Shown here one piece after another: positions 8,042 to 16,834 of a DNA stretch of 64,000 nucleotides. A model generated the notes under the pieces. The model was not told the origin of the DNA, did no database searches, and was given only the letters and a program-made list of their open reading frames with translations. How positions within the stretch are numbered: the stretch's first letter is position 1; the number at the start of each line of letters is the position of its first letter. Made by a program: the position numbers and the translations under genes. The DNA comes from Bradyrhizobium sp. AT1 (lineage in GTDB: Bacteria > Pseudomonadota > Alphaproteobacteria > Rhizobiales > Xanthobacteraceae): positions 167,911 to 231,910 of the forward strand of contig NZ_JXDL01000001.1 of assembly GCF_001590795.1 (NCBI RefSeq), given 5' to 3'.

Positions 8042-9340
8042 ATGGCATTCGGACCGGAGCTGAAGCAGTTTCGCATCGAGCTATCGAAAGAGCGCGTCCT
8101 GCACCTCATCTTCGACATGCCGGGAAGATCGATGAACGTGTTTTCGAATGCGGCAATCGAGGAGCTTGACCTGTTTGCGGGCTGGCTCAGGCAAAGCGAT
8201 GTGGTTGGCGTTGTCATCCGATCCGGCAAGTCATCCGCCTTCTGCGCGGGCGCCGACCTGGCCGAGCTTGAGACGGCCTACGACATGATCATGGCGGCGC
8301 CGCCTGACGCGCGCGATCGTCTAGCCTTCGATCACTTCTTTCGATTGAGCCATGGCCTGCGCCGGCTCGAGACGGCCGGCAAGCCGGTTGCCGTGGCGAT
8401 CGGCGGCCTCGCGCTGGGCGGTGGCTGCGAGTTCGCGCTTGCAGCGCATCACCGGGTGATCGCCGATCATCCGCAGGCGACATTTGGTTTGCCCGAATCG
8501 CTCGTCGGATTGCTGCCGGGCGGCGGTGGAACACAGCGATTGCCGCGCCTGATCGGCATCGAAGCGGCGCTGCCCGTGTTGCTCGAAGGTGCGCGGCTCG
8601 GCGGACAGGCGGCCCTTGCTGCCGGGCTTGCCCATGAATTGGCCGCACCGGGCGAGGAAGTCGCGGCCGCTGAGCGTTGGGTGCTGTCGCGACCGCAGGC
8701 TGCGCAGCCATGGGATCAGCCGACCTGGAGCGTCGCGGATGCGGCAGGCGTGAGGGCAGCCATAAGAGAGAAGCGAAACAAGATGCTGGCCGAGACGCTC
8801 GGCCACTATCCAGCTCCGTCAGCTATTCTCGACTGTGTCGAACAGGGACTGCCGCAAGACTTCGACACCGCCATCCGGACCGAGATGAAGATTTTCGCAA
8901 AGCTGATCCAGAGGCGGGAGCCGCGCAACATGATCAGGACATTGTTCCTCGGACGGCTCGACCATGAGCGGCTGAAAAAGAAGGGCATGAATCCCAAGAT
9001 TGCCGACGCCGTCACCGCGGTGTGGAAGGCGCTCGGCGTTCCATCGGAGTGCGGCAAGGAGCTCTCCGAAGCATTTGCGAGGGCAGGTTTTCGTGTCGAT
9101 CGGCCGCGCAAGGTCGAGTTCGATGGGCACATCGCAGGAGCGGTCTACTGGCACGACGACGAGCCGAGGACCTGGGGTAAGGAGCTGTTGCGCGCGCGCC
9201 TGGCGGATGCCGAGGCCGCGGCCGTGAGCTGGCGATCCCAGCTTGACGAGGCGGAACGCCGGGCTGCCGACTATGTCCTGGTCACGCAGGCGGGCTTTCC
9301 CGCCTATCTCGGCGGCCTGTTTGCCGCCGGGCTGAGCTAG
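8042..9340 (+). CDS. enoyl-CoA hydratase with FadB-like linker but no dehydrogenase domain
   Basis: A 432-residue protein. Residues 1-240 form a crotonase domain with oxyanion segments SSAFCAGADL (64-73) and GGLALGGGCEF (121-131) and both catalytic glutamates present (E130, E152 in GLPESLVGLLPG). Residues about 270-330 (HYPAPSAILDCVEQGLP, NMIRTLFLGR) resemble the linker that joins hydratase and 3-hydroxyacyl-CoA dehydrogenase halves in FadB/FadJ. The Rossmann GxGxxG that should follow is absent; only a short tail ending AGFPAYLGGLF, like the far C-terminus of FadB proteins, remains. The start at 8042 follows GGGAGAGGAG. It heads a two-gene operon with a CoA-transferase 25 bases downstream. 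Confidence 0.85.
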   Translation: MAFGPELKQFRIELSKERVLHLIFDMPGRSMNVFSNAAIEELDLFAGWLRQSDVVGVVIRSGKSSAFCAGADLAELETAYDMIMAAPPDARDRLAFDHFFRLSHGLRRLETAGKPVAVAIGGLALGGGCEFALAAHHRVIADHPQATFGLPESLVGLLPGGGGTQRLPRLIGIEAALPVLLEGARLGGQAALAAGLAHELAAPGEEVAAAERWVLSRPQAAQPWDQPTWSVADAAGVRAAIREKRNKMLAETLGHYPAPSAILDCVEQGLPQDFDTAIRTEMKIFAKLIQRREPRNMIRTLFLGRLDHERLKKKGMNPKIADAVTAVWKALGVPSECGKELSEAFARAGFRVDRPRKVEFDGHIAGAVYWHDDEPRTWGKELLRARLADAEAAAVSWRSQLDEAERRAADYVLVTQAGFPAYLGGLFAAGLS

Positions 9341-9365
9341 TCAGTGCCCCGGAGGGAGAAAAGTC

Positions 9366-10556
9366 GTGTCCAGACCGCTTGAAGGTATCAAGGTTCTCGA
9401 TCTTTCGAAGGTGCTCGCGGGTCCGCTCTGCGCGCAATATCTCGGAGATCTCGGCGCCGAGGTGATCAAGGTCGAAGCGGTGGGGCAGGGAGATGAGACG
9501 CGCGGATGGCCGCCGTTCCCCGCGCCCGGCCTCGGCGCCGTGTTTCTGAGCGCCAATCGCAACAAGCGAAGCATCGCCATCAACATGAAGTCCGACAAGG
9601 GCCGCAAGCTGGTGCATGAGCTCGCGAGGTCCGCTGATGTCGCAATCGAGAGCTTCGGCACCGGAGTTGCCGAACGGCTGGGAATCGATGCCGCGAGCCT
9701 GTGTGCGCTTAACGACCGGCTGATCCATTGCAGCATATCGGGCTTTGGCCGGACGGGACCGCTGAAGAATTCCCCCGGCTACGACGTGATCCTGCAGGCC
9801 TTCAGCGGGATCATGTCCATGACGGGCGATGAGGGCGGCGGCTATATCCGCAGCCCGATTTCACCGATCGATCAGATGACGGGCGTGCACGCCTTCAGCG
9901 GCATACTTGCCAGCCTCTTTGCGCGTGAGAGGTCGGGCAAGGGGGCGGCGATCCAGGTGTCGCTGTTCGATACCGCGTTGGGACTGCTGGGCTACAACCT
10001 CCAGACCTTCTGGGACCGGGGAACGCAGCCGGCCAAGTGTGGCTCCAGCCATGAGTCGCTGTGTCCGTATCAGGCCTTCGAGACTGCGGACGGGCCGATC
10101 ATGATCGGGGTGGCCAACGATAATCTCTGGCGTAAGTTCTGCGCGGTCGCCGGTCTGAGCGCGATCGTGGACGACCCGAAGTTCCGCACCAATGCCGAGC
10201 GGGTCAAGCACCGCGCCGAGACGCTTCACCATGTGCAATCGGTGCTCGCGACCCAGACCGTCGTGCATTGGAATGCAGTGCTGAACGAGGTCGGCATTCC
10301 CTGCTCGCCGATCAATACGCTCGCGCAGCTTCTGGACCATCCGCACACCCGGGCCGACAAGCTGATCATGCAGTACGATCATCCTGCGGCCGGAAGCCTG
10401 AATTGCGTCGGCCACCCCGTCACGTTTGTCGGAGAGGAGCGCAGCCCCGGCCTGCCGCCGCCGATGCTGGGCCAGCACACCGACGACGTGCTCGAGGAAT
10501 TGGGGCTCTCCGCGGCGAGCATCGCTGAGCTGCGCGGTGAGGAGATCGTCAGTTGA
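9366..10556 (+). CDS. family III CoA-transferase (CaiB/BaiF)
   Basis: A 396-residue CoA-transferase that moves CoA between a donor thioester and a free acid. It opens MSRPLEGIKVLDLSKVLAGP, has the family block GDLGAEVIKVEAVGQGDETR (27-46), and places aspartate 169 (SPISPIDQMTG) where formyl-CoA transferase has its catalytic aspartate. The start is GTG behind CGGAGGGAGAAAA. It follows the crotonase in an operon and is one of three such transferases in the island. The acid activated is unknown; the cluster suggests a bulky alicyclic or terpenoid acid. A racemase of the same fold (AMACR type) is the main alternative. Confidence 0.9.
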   Translation: MSRPLEGIKVLDLSKVLAGPLCAQYLGDLGAEVIKVEAVGQGDETRGWPPFPAPGLGAVFLSANRNKRSIAINMKSDKGRKLVHELARSADVAIESFGTGVAERLGIDAASLCALNDRLIHCSISGFGRTGPLKNSPGYDVILQAFSGIMSMTGDEGGGYIRSPISPIDQMTGVHAFSGILASLFARERSGKGAAIQVSLFDTALGLLGYNLQTFWDRGTQPAKCGSSHESLCPYQAFETADGPIMIGVANDNLWRKFCAVAGLSAIVDDPKFRTNAERVKHRAETLHHVQSVLATQTVVHWNAVLNEVGIPCSPINTLAQLLDHPHTRADKLIMQYDHPAAGSLNCVGHPVTFVGEERSPGLPPPMLGQHTDDVLEELGLSAASIAELRGEEIVS

Positions 10557-10622
10557 TTGGCACGCTGGTCGCGCACGCGATGTGGCCGCTCAAGTCGTGG
10601 TGATGAGCGGCAGCCGGTGATG

Positions 10623-10645
10623 CCTGCCGGGCGACGCCCGGCAGG
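10623..10645. terminator. hairpin between convergent genes
   Basis: CCTGCCGGGC and GCCCGGCAGG form a perfect 10-base-pair stem with a 3-base loop. It stands between the convergent CoA-transferase and binding-protein genes. No T run follows on either strand, so it may be a weak bidirectional terminator or an RNA-end protector. Confidence 0.5.
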
Positions 10646-10663
10646 TTGGGGATGCTGCCGTTC

Positions 10664-11860
10664 CTAGTCGTCGAGCAACTTCCAGGACGTCTTGTCGAAG
10701 ATGGCCATGCGCAGGGAACGGTAGGGAGCGTAGTTCTCCTTGGAATTGGTCAACTCGATTCCCGGAAGAAGCATGCCGACGCGCTCCTTGTTGAAACTCG
10801 TGGCCTGCGCAAGCAGGTTCTCGCGTGTCAGATTGTCGCCACATCGCTGCAGGCCCTTTGCGATGGCTTGCGCATTGATGTAGCCGGACAGTGCAATGAA
10901 GTCGTTCGGGCTGTCGTTCGGCGCCCACTTCTTCATGAACGCGACGTAGTCCTTGACCTCGGCGTCTTCGGCCCAGGCAGGATCACTGGTCTGCTTGGCA
11001 AACTGTGTCGTATAGGCGCCTTGGACATTGTCGAGTCCGGCCGGCGTCAGCACGCCCTGGATGGAGTTGACGGGGCTGGCCAGAAACTGAACGGGTTTCC
11101 AGTTTATCTCGTTGGCCTTCTTGAGACCTTGGGCCGCAAATTTGGGTGTCGTAAAGTAGATCAGCGTGTCGGCTCCCGACGCCTTGAGTTTGAGAATCTC
11201 GGAGTCGATCGTCGGATAGCTGAGTTCGTAGGATGCTTCCGCGACGATCTTTGCCGTGCTGTCGGCGCCCAGGCCCGCCTTGAGGCCCGTGAGGTAGTCC
11301 TTACCGTAGTCGTCGTTCTGGTAGAGCACGGCAATCTTCGCGTTCGGCATCTTCTTGAGAATGAATTTGGCGAAGGTGGTGCCCTCCATCTCGAATGGGG
11401 GATAGAACGGGACCGTCCAAGGGAAGTTCTGCGGGTCATTGAAGCGGCGTCCGCCGGCCGAAATGAAGACCTGGGGAACCTTGTTCTGGTTGAGATATTT
11501 TTGAACGGCCACATTCGGCACTGTGCCCACGGTCCCCACCTCGGCCAGGACGCCGTCATCGTCCACCAGCTTGCGGGTTTGTTCGATGGCCTTTGGCGGG
11601 CTGAATGCGTTGTCGAGCGATATCAGATTGATCTTTCTGCCATTAATCCCGCCGGATTCATTGAGCATCTGGAAATAGCCGCTCATGACGCGGCCATAGC
11701 TCGAGAAGGCGGAAGCCGGGCCGCTGTAGGGGACGGTCTGGCCGATCTTGATCTCGGTGTCTGTGACGCCGGGGCCATATTGTTTGTCGGCAGCGCAGGC
11801 TTCGAAGATGGCGCCGGATAGGAAGAGGACAGTAGCGCTGACTAGAATCGAAGTTCTCAT
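10664..11860 (-). CDS. ABC transporter periplasmic substrate-binding protein (Liv-type)
   Basis: A 398-residue secreted binding protein. The start at 11860 gives a signal peptide MRTSILVSATVLFLSGAIFE with cleavage near ACAA-DKQ, behind GGGGGAAAG; a longer reading adds 20 residues with no signal character. The mature part (KQYGPGVTDTEIKIGQT, SGPASAFSSYGRVMSGYF, AEVGTVGTVPNVAVQKYL, YQNDDYGKDYL) is type I periplasmic binding protein of the branched-chain amino acid/aromatic-acid group. No permease or ATPase gene is adjacent, so it probably feeds a transporter encoded elsewhere. It is a paralogue of the protein at 13438. A GTAC box lies upstream. Confidence 0.9.
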   Translation of the reverse strand: MRTSILVSATVLFLSGAIFEACAADKQYGPGVTDTEIKIGQTVPYSGPASAFSSYGRVMSGYFQMLNESGGINGRKINLISLDNAFSPPKAIEQTRKLVDDDGVLAEVGTVGTVPNVAVQKYLNQNKVPQVFISAGGRRFNDPQNFPWTVPFYPPFEMEGTTFAKFILKKMPNAKIAVLYQNDDYGKDYLTGLKAGLGADSTAKIVAEASYELSYPTIDSEILKLKASGADTLIYFTTPKFAAQGLKKANEINWKPVQFLASPVNSIQGVLTPAGLDNVQGAYTTQFAKQTSDPAWAEDAEVKDYVAFMKKWAPNDSPNDFIALSGYINAQAIAKGLQRCGDNLTRENLLAQATSFNKERVGMLLPGIELTNSKENYAPYRSLRMAIFDKTSWKLLDD

Positions 11861-11912
11861 GCTTTCCCCCATGTCGTTTCTTGTGAGCGTATGACGGAGC
11901 TGCGATCTCAGT

Positions 11913-11932
11913 AAGTACACTACTATACCATA
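11913..11932. promoter_or_regulatory. GTAC-N6-ATAC box 3
   Basis: AAGTACACTACTATACCATA lies about 55 bases upstream of the binding-protein start at 11860. It keeps the 6-base spacing of the boxes at 349 and 12076 and the trailing CATA/GATA. Operator function is inferred. Confidence 0.4.
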
Positions 11933-12075
11933 TTCTGGGAAACGAAAATGGAGAGTTTGGAGGGCGCGGGCTTTTCGGATTTGCGCGCATTGCGCTGCGG
12001 GATGATCGATTCAGTAGCGGCTATTGCTGGTTTCAGCAGAGCCTTGCCTTGACGGCATATTGATTGTGGTTCAGA

Positions 12076-12095
12076 TAGTACGGACGTGTACGAAT
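12076..12095. promoter_or_regulatory. GTAC-N6-GTAC box 4
   Basis: TAGTACGGACGTGTACGAAT lies 35 bases upstream of the phosphotransferase start at 12130. It is the closest match to the box at 349 (TAGTACG, then GTGTACGA). Its place suggests overlap with the promoter. Confidence 0.45.
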
Positions 12096-12129
12096 TTGCC
12101 GGTGAGACGGCCGGCGTAGGGGAGGGACC

Positions 12130-13302
12130 ATGGCTGCCTCAGGCGCAACGGCACTGGCCGCGCTGAAGATCGGTGGACGGGTCGCCTTCGAGCGACTGAT
12201 GAGACCGAAGGCGCGGCGGGCGGAGGACGTGCCATGCTCGCCCGACGCCATTACGCCCGAATGGCTGACTGCTGTGCTCTGTCAGAACGTCCCTGGCGCG
12301 GTCGTAATCGGGGTCGTCGTCAAGCCGTCCAGCGCGGGCACCCATGAACGGCATCAGTTGATCATCAGCTACAACGAGGCTGGTCGGCGTGCGGGCTTGC
12401 CTGGATCGATCTTCACAAAATCGCTGCCCAGCGTCGTGACGCGGATGATCGGCGGATTTAACGGTACCGCGCGGGTCGAGGGTCGCTTCTACATGCAGCT
12501 CCGACCGCAGCTCGAGATCGAGGCCCCGATCGCCTATCACGCCGCTTCAGACCGCAAGACGTTTGCGTCGATGTTGCTCCTGGAGGACATGGTCGCAACG
12601 AAGTCGGCGACGTTCTGCAATGATCGGACTTACGTTTCGCGCGAGATGGCGGAGGACATGATCGACGTCCTTGCCGCGCTCCACGCCCGCTTCCACGGCG
12701 CCAGTGAGCTTGCGACCCGCTATCCCTGGGTGGCCAGCTATCCGCGCTGGTTCACGATCGGCGCGGCGAAGATGAGCCTGGAGTACTACACCCGCAAGGC
12801 CTTCGACGCCGCCGCGCGCGTCATTCCCGCAAGCGTGCTGGCGCAGCGCGACGAGGTGTGGCCGGCCGCCACCCGTGCTCTCGCTGTCCACGACAATGAG
12901 CCGCAGGGGCTGATTCACTCCGACGTGCATATCGGAAACTGGTATCGCACGGGGGCGGGCAGGATGGGCCTGTGCGACTGGCAATGTCTTGCCCGTGGCC
13001 ATTGGTCGCGCGATTTTTCGTATGCGGTGACCGCGGCACTGACACCCGACGACCGCCGCAAATGGGAGAAGGATCTGCTCAATCGCTACCTCGACCGGTT
13101 TGCTGAACTCACCGGCGCCCGCCCGGATTTCGACACCAGCTTCCTGCGCTACCGCCAGCAGATGGTGCACGCACTGCTGATGTGGACGATCACCCTATGC
13201 CACTCGCCGCTCTTGCCCGCCATGCAATCGGAAAAGACCACGCTCGCCATGATCGAGCGCATCTCGACGGCGATGGCCGACCTGGATGCACTGCGTAGCT
13301 AA
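12130..13302 (+). CDS. APH-family phosphotransferase (ecdysteroid-kinase/EcKinase-like)
   Basis: A 390-residue kinase-fold protein. The catalytic loop HSDVHIGNWY gives H263, D265 and N270 (Brenner motif), and LCDWQ supplies the metal-binding D283 in place of DFG. GTHERHQLIISY and GSIFTKSLP fit the nucleotide-binding N-lobe. Such proteins phosphorylate small hydroxylated molecules; relatives of this subtype occur next to lipid, steroid and acyl-CoA genes. The ATG follows GGAGGGA. It is monocistronic, flanked by two minus-strand binding-protein genes, with a GTAC box in its promoter. The substrate could be an alcohol form of the catabolised compound, but nothing in the sequence fixes this. Confidence 0.8.
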   Translation: MAASGATALAALKIGGRVAFERLMRPKARRAEDVPCSPDAITPEWLTAVLCQNVPGAVVIGVVVKPSSAGTHERHQLIISYNEAGRRAGLPGSIFTKSLPSVVTRMIGGFNGTARVEGRFYMQLRPQLEIEAPIAYHAASDRKTFASMLLLEDMVATKSATFCNDRTYVSREMAEDMIDVLAALHARFHGASELATRYPWVASYPRWFTIGAAKMSLEYYTRKAFDAAARVIPASVLAQRDEVWPAATRALAVHDNEPQGLIHSDVHIGNWYRTGAGRMGLCDWQCLARGHWSRDFSYAVTAALTPDDRRKWEKDLLNRYLDRFAELTGARPDFDTSFLRYRQQMVHALLMWTITLCHSPLLPAMQSEKTTLAMIERISTAMADLDALRS

Positions 13303-13437
13303 CCGTGATCGGCAGGGCCTTGGCTCATGCGATCCGGGTTTGTGCTGCGGTAATCCAGAGCGGCGGCCAGCCGAGCGCACCGCACATGCTGGGGACAGCG
13401 CGCTGGTCTCGGCCTGACCGCCATCAGCGGCGTTGCG

Positions 13438-14652
13438 TCAGTCGGCGGAAATTGGGTCGCCGGAGATCGCCCAGCTGGTACCGTCGAACTTGGCGATGCG
13501 GAGAACCTTGAACGGCGTATAGTCCCCGGGCGACGTGCTGATCGAGACGCCTGGAAGCATCAGGGGCATTCGGGTGCCGTGAAGCGATGTCGCCTGGCGG
13601 ATGAGGTTCTCCCGGGTCAATTCGTCCCCGCACTTCTTCAGCACGGTGGTGAGAGCGTTCACATTCATGTAGGCGACCAGGACGGAATAGTCGTCGGGAT
13701 TGGCCGACGGGGCGTACTTCTTCAGAAAGCCCTTGTACGCCTTCATCTCCTCGTCGTCGGCCCAGGCAGGATCTCCCGGCTGCTTGAGGAATTGCGTGGT
13801 GACCAGTCCCTTCGATGCGTCGAGCCCGGCCGGCTTCAGGACCGTTTCGACCGATGCCGTCGAGCCGCCGATGATGTGGAGCGGCCTCCAGTTGAGCTCG
13901 TGCGCCTTGCGGATCGACTGAGCCGCGGCTTTTGCCGACGACTGCTCGATCAACGTGTCGACGCCGGCCGCCTTGAGCTGAACGATCTGGGAGTCGATCG
14001 TCGGATCGGCCAGCTCGTAGGAGGCCTCGGCGACGATCTGCGATGCCTTTACGCCAAGACCGGCGCGCAATCCCTTGACATAGTCCCGACCGAAATCGTC
14101 GTTCTGGAACAGGACGCCGATTTTCGCGTCCGGCTTGGCGTTCAGGAGGTATTTTGCGATGACCCGTCCTTCGGTCTCGAAATCGGGATAGAGCGGCACC
14201 GTCCATGGGAAGGTCTTCGGATCGTTGAATCGACGTCCGCCGGCGGTGATGAAAAGCTGCGGGACCTGTTTGGAATTGAGATATTTCTGGATTGCGACGT
14301 TTGGGACCGTGCCGATGGTGCCCACCTCGGCGAGTATGCCGACGTCCTCTATGAGCTTGCGCGACTGTTCGACCGCCTTCGGCGCGCTGTAGGCGTTGTC
14401 GAGTTGCGTGAAACTGATCTTGCGCCCGTTGATCCCGCCCTGTTCGTTGATCATGTCGAAATAGCCGACGACGGCGCGGCCGGCGCCGGCACCGAAGGCC
14501 GAGGCGGGGCCGCTGAGCGGCGTCGATTGCCCGAGCTTGATCTCGGTATCGCTGGCCCCCGGACCATAGTCCTTTTGCGCGTGAAGTGGCGTCGATGCGA
14601 GCGCCGCTGACGCCGCAATAATGAAGAGAGAGCGGCCAAGGTGCCTGTTCAA
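13438..14652 (-). CDS. ABC transporter periplasmic substrate-binding protein (Liv-type)
   Basis: A 404-residue secreted binding protein. The start is TTG at 14652, placed by GGGAGGA seven bases upstream and by the signal peptide it opens (MNRHLGRSLFIIAASAALAS, cleavage near LHAQ). The mature part is clearly paralogous to the protein at 10664: YGPGASDTEIKLGQS, SGPASAFGAG, AEVGTIGTVPNVAIQKYL, GGRRFNDPKTFPWTVPLYP, FQNDDFGRDYVKGLRAGLG. It lies 35 bases after an acyl-CoA dehydrogenase stop, so uptake and oxidation are co-expressed. No membrane or ATPase components are nearby. Confidence 0.9.
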   Translation of the reverse strand: MNRHLGRSLFIIAASAALASTPLHAQKDYGPGASDTEIKLGQSTPLSGPASAFGAGAGRAVVGYFDMINEQGGINGRKISFTQLDNAYSAPKAVEQSRKLIEDVGILAEVGTIGTVPNVAIQKYLNSKQVPQLFITAGGRRFNDPKTFPWTVPLYPDFETEGRVIAKYLLNAKPDAKIGVLFQNDDFGRDYVKGLRAGLGVKASQIVAEASYELADPTIDSQIVQLKAAGVDTLIEQSSAKAAAQSIRKAHELNWRPLHIIGGSTASVETVLKPAGLDASKGLVTTQFLKQPGDPAWADDEEMKAYKGFLKKYAPSANPDDYSVLVAYMNVNALTTVLKKCGDELTRENLIRQATSLHGTRMPLMLPGVSISTSPGDYTPFKVLRIAKFDGTSWAISGDPISAD

Positions 14653-14687
14653 GATGTTTCCTCCCAAGTTTGATTGTTTTTTGGTTC

Positions 14688-15827
14688 TTATCGTAGAAGC
14701 TCGCGGGCGATGACCATTCTCTGGATCTGGTTGGTGCCCTCGAAGATCTGGGTCAATTTGGCGTCGCGCATCATGCGCTCGACCGGATAGTCCATGGTGT
14801 AGCCGTAGCCGCCGAAGATCTGTACGGCGTCGGTCGTCACCTTCATGGCCATGTCGCTGCCGACGCACTTGGCCATGCTGGCCAGCACGTTCAGGCGCTT
14901 CCAATCGGCCGCGTCGCCGGCACGCGCGCACTCGTAGACGAGGGCGCGCGCCGCTTCGATCTGCATGGCCATGTCGGCGAGCATGAATTGCACGCCCTGA
15001 AATTCGGAGATCGATTTCTTGAACTGCTTTCGCTCTTTCGCGTAGGCGACGCAGACATCGAGCGCGCCCTGGGCCAGTCCGACGGATTGCGCGCCAATGG
15101 TCGGACGGTTGAGGTCCAGGGCGCGCATCGACGCCCGAAAGCCCTTGCCTTCCTCTCCGACGAGGTTTTCGATCGGTACCCGGACGTTGTCGAAGAAGAT
15201 CGGCGTGTTGGGCGCGCCGCGAAAGCCCATCTTGCGCTCGTGTCGGCCGAATGTGATCCCCGCCATGTTCTTCGGCTCGACGATGAAGGCGCTGATGCCG
15301 TCGGCGCCGGGACTGTCGCTCGTCCGCGCCATCACGACGATATAGTCGGCCGCCACGCCGTAGCTGCACCATTGCTTGCGGCCGTTGAGGACGTAGCAAT
15401 CGCCGTCTTTCCTGGCGCGTGTGTTGATCGCGGTCACGTCGGAGCCGGCCTGCGGCTCTGAAATGGCTATCGCGGTTACGATGCCGCCTTTCGCGACGAT
15501 AGGCAGGTATTTCTTGCGCTGCTCTTCGGAGCCGAAGTGAAGCAGCGGCATGATGAACATGGTGTTCAGCGCGGCAATCGACGCGCAGGCAGGGGAGAAC
15601 TTGGAGATCTCCTCCCGTGCGATGCAGGCCATGGTCAAATTGCCGTTCGGCCCGCCATATTGCTCGGGGACCCAGAGTTGCATCAGTCCCATCTCGCCGA
15701 AGAGCTTCACGAGCTCCAGGGGAAAGCGATCGGTCTCGTCGATTTCGGCCGCGATCGGCGCCACGTGCTTGGTGGCCATCTTCCTGACGTTGTCACGAAA
15801 GGCGATCTGCTCCTCGGTGAAGCTCAT
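14688..15827 (-). CDS. acyl-CoA dehydrogenase (short/medium-chain type)
   Basis: A 379-residue acyl-CoA dehydrogenase with all classical motifs: [16 protein letters not shown] at the start, [12 protein letters not shown], the FAD motif [51 protein letters not shown], and the C-terminal [17 protein letters not shown], which retains the catalytic glutamate of medium-chain enzymes (FEGT). The start at 15827 (MSFTEEQ) follows GGAGAC. It is divergent from a GntR regulator at 15909 across an 81-base gap with palindromes, so GntR probably controls it. The binding-protein gene at 13438 follows in the same operon. Confidence 0.92.
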   Translation of the reverse strand: MSFTEEQIAFRDNVRKMATKHVAPIAAEIDETDRFPLELVKLFGEMGLMQLWVPEQYGGPNGNLTMACIAREEISKFSPACASIAALNTMFIMPLLHFGSEEQRKKYLPIVAKGGIVTAIAISEPQAGSDVTAINTRARKDGDCYVLNGRKQWCSYGVAADYIVVMARTSDSPGADGISAFIVEPKNMAGITFGRHERKMGFRGAPNTPIFFDNVRVPIENLVGEEGKGFRASMRALDLNRPTIGAQSVGLAQGALDVCVAYAKERKQFKKSISEFQGVQFMLADMAMQIEAARALVYECARAGDAADWKRLNVLASMAKCVGSDMAMKVTTDAVQIFGGYGYTMDYPVERMMRDAKLTQIFEGTNQIQRMVIARELLR

Positions 15828-15873
15828 GGACGTCTCCGGTGGTTTTTTCTTTGGGAGGCCGAAAAAGTGGCTT

Positions 15874-15906
15874 CCATTGAATGGGTGATCCATTTAATAA
15901 TTCACC
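15874..15906. promoter_or_regulatory. palindromes in the acyl-CoA dehydrogenase/GntR gap (candidate operator)
   Basis: CCATT-G-AATGG (15874-15884) is a perfect 5-base-arm palindrome. It overlaps a second inverted repeat, GGTGA at 15884-15888 with TCACC at 15902-15906. Both lie in the 81-base divergent gap just before the GntR start, a usual place for a FadR-type autoregulator to bind. Confidence 0.45.
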
Positions 15907-15908
15907 GC

Positions 15909-16775
15909 ATGTCGACCAAGTCAAGCCCCCAAGCCCCCGCCAGTCCACGCACGGCATCGCCCAAGCGGCGGAGCCGGACTTCGGATCATCGTGCAGCCGG
16001 ATCGCCCGCGCCGCTGGCCTTTCGGCCCATTCACACGCGCCGCGCCTTCGAGGAGATCTGCGAGCGGATTCGCGAGCAGCTCGCGCTCGGGGTTCTCAAG
16101 CCGGGTGACAAGCTGCCGCCGGAGCGCGATCTCGCGCAGCAACTCGGGGTGAGCCGCAACGTCCTGCGCGAGGCCTTGCGCAGCCTGGAAATGGCCGGTG
16201 TGCTTCGGCTGCAGAAGGGCGTGAAGGGCGGTGCCTTCGTTCAACAGGGCGACACCTCGCGGATGAACGTGGTCATGCGCGACATGTTGAGCCTGGGGAC
16301 GATCTCGGTGCGCGAGCTGTCGGAGGCGCGCGTGCATGTCCTCGACCTCGTGGTGCGGCTTGCCAGCGCGAACGCGCGGCAGTCGGACTTCGAGGCGCTT
16401 CAGGCGAATGTCGAGCGCACCGACCTCGCAACCCGCGAGGGTCGTCTGCTCGATCGCGTCGAGTGCGCGCGAGAGTTCTACAAGTTGCTCGCCGTGGCGA
16501 GCGGCAACAAGGTGATCGCCATGATCACGGATGCCGTCACCGAGATCCATATGCGGTTCGTCTATGCGAAGGTGGCGTCGAGCGGGGTTGCGATGGCGCG
16601 GCTGGTCGAGAGGCGACGGCAGTTCCTGGCGGCGCTGCGCGCGCGAAATGCGACCGCCGCTGCGCGATTGATGCGCAGTCATCTGGGGGCGGTTCAGAGA
16701 ATGCTGGAGCAGGATCCCGGTGCCATGTCGCTGCAGATCGCGTTGGCGGAGATGAAGCCCGGCATGAGGCGGTAA
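15909..16775 (+). CDS. GntR family (FadR subfamily) transcriptional regulator
   Basis: A 288-residue regulator. After a basic N-terminal extension (about 40 residues, rich in S, P, R) comes the winged helix: RAFEEICERIREQLALGVL, KLPPERDLAQQLGVSRNVLREAL, SLEMAGVLRLQKGVKGGAFV. The rest is an all-helical FCD/FadR-C ligand domain with VLDLVVRLASANARQ and an HMRF segment that probably contributes to metal or ligand binding. Family members bind acyl-CoAs or small acids. The ATG at 15909 was chosen because it lies right after the divergent operator region. It stands between the acyl-CoA dehydrogenase at 14688 and the plus-strand run starting at 16835, and may control both. Confidence 0.88.
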   Translation: MSTKSSPQAPASPRTASPKRRSRTSDHRAAGSPAPLAFRPIHTRRAFEEICERIREQLALGVLKPGDKLPPERDLAQQLGVSRNVLREALRSLEMAGVLRLQKGVKGGAFVQQGDTSRMNVVMRDMLSLGTISVRELSEARVHVLDLVVRLASANARQSDFEALQANVERTDLATREGRLLDRVECAREFYKLLAVASGNKVIAMITDAVTEIHMRFVYAKVASSGVAMARLVERRRQFLAALRARNATAAARLMRSHLGAVQRMLEQDPGAMSLQIALAEMKPGMRR

Positions 16776-16781
16776 GAGACC

Positions 16782-16800
16782 ATCCGGCGAGGCGCCGGAT
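16782..16800. terminator. hairpin after the GntR gene
   Basis: ATCCGGCG and CGCCGGAT form a perfect 8-base-pair stem around AGG. It starts 6 bases after the GntR stop and ends 34 bases before the next start. There is no T run, so termination would be weak and partial read-through into the next operon is possible. Confidence 0.4.
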
Positions 16801-16834
16801 CGCAGGATGAACAATAAAATCAGAGGAGGAAGAT

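Noticed and set aside
14653..15399. Upstream extension of the binding-protein frame that ends at 13438
   Set aside because: It overlaps the acyl-CoA dehydrogenase in another frame; the TTG at 14652 has a good ribosome site and opens a signal peptide.
15537..15908. N-terminal extension of the GntR reading frame
   Set aside because: It overlaps the divergent acyl-CoA dehydrogenase and its operator region; the ATG at 15909 gives a normal regulator.
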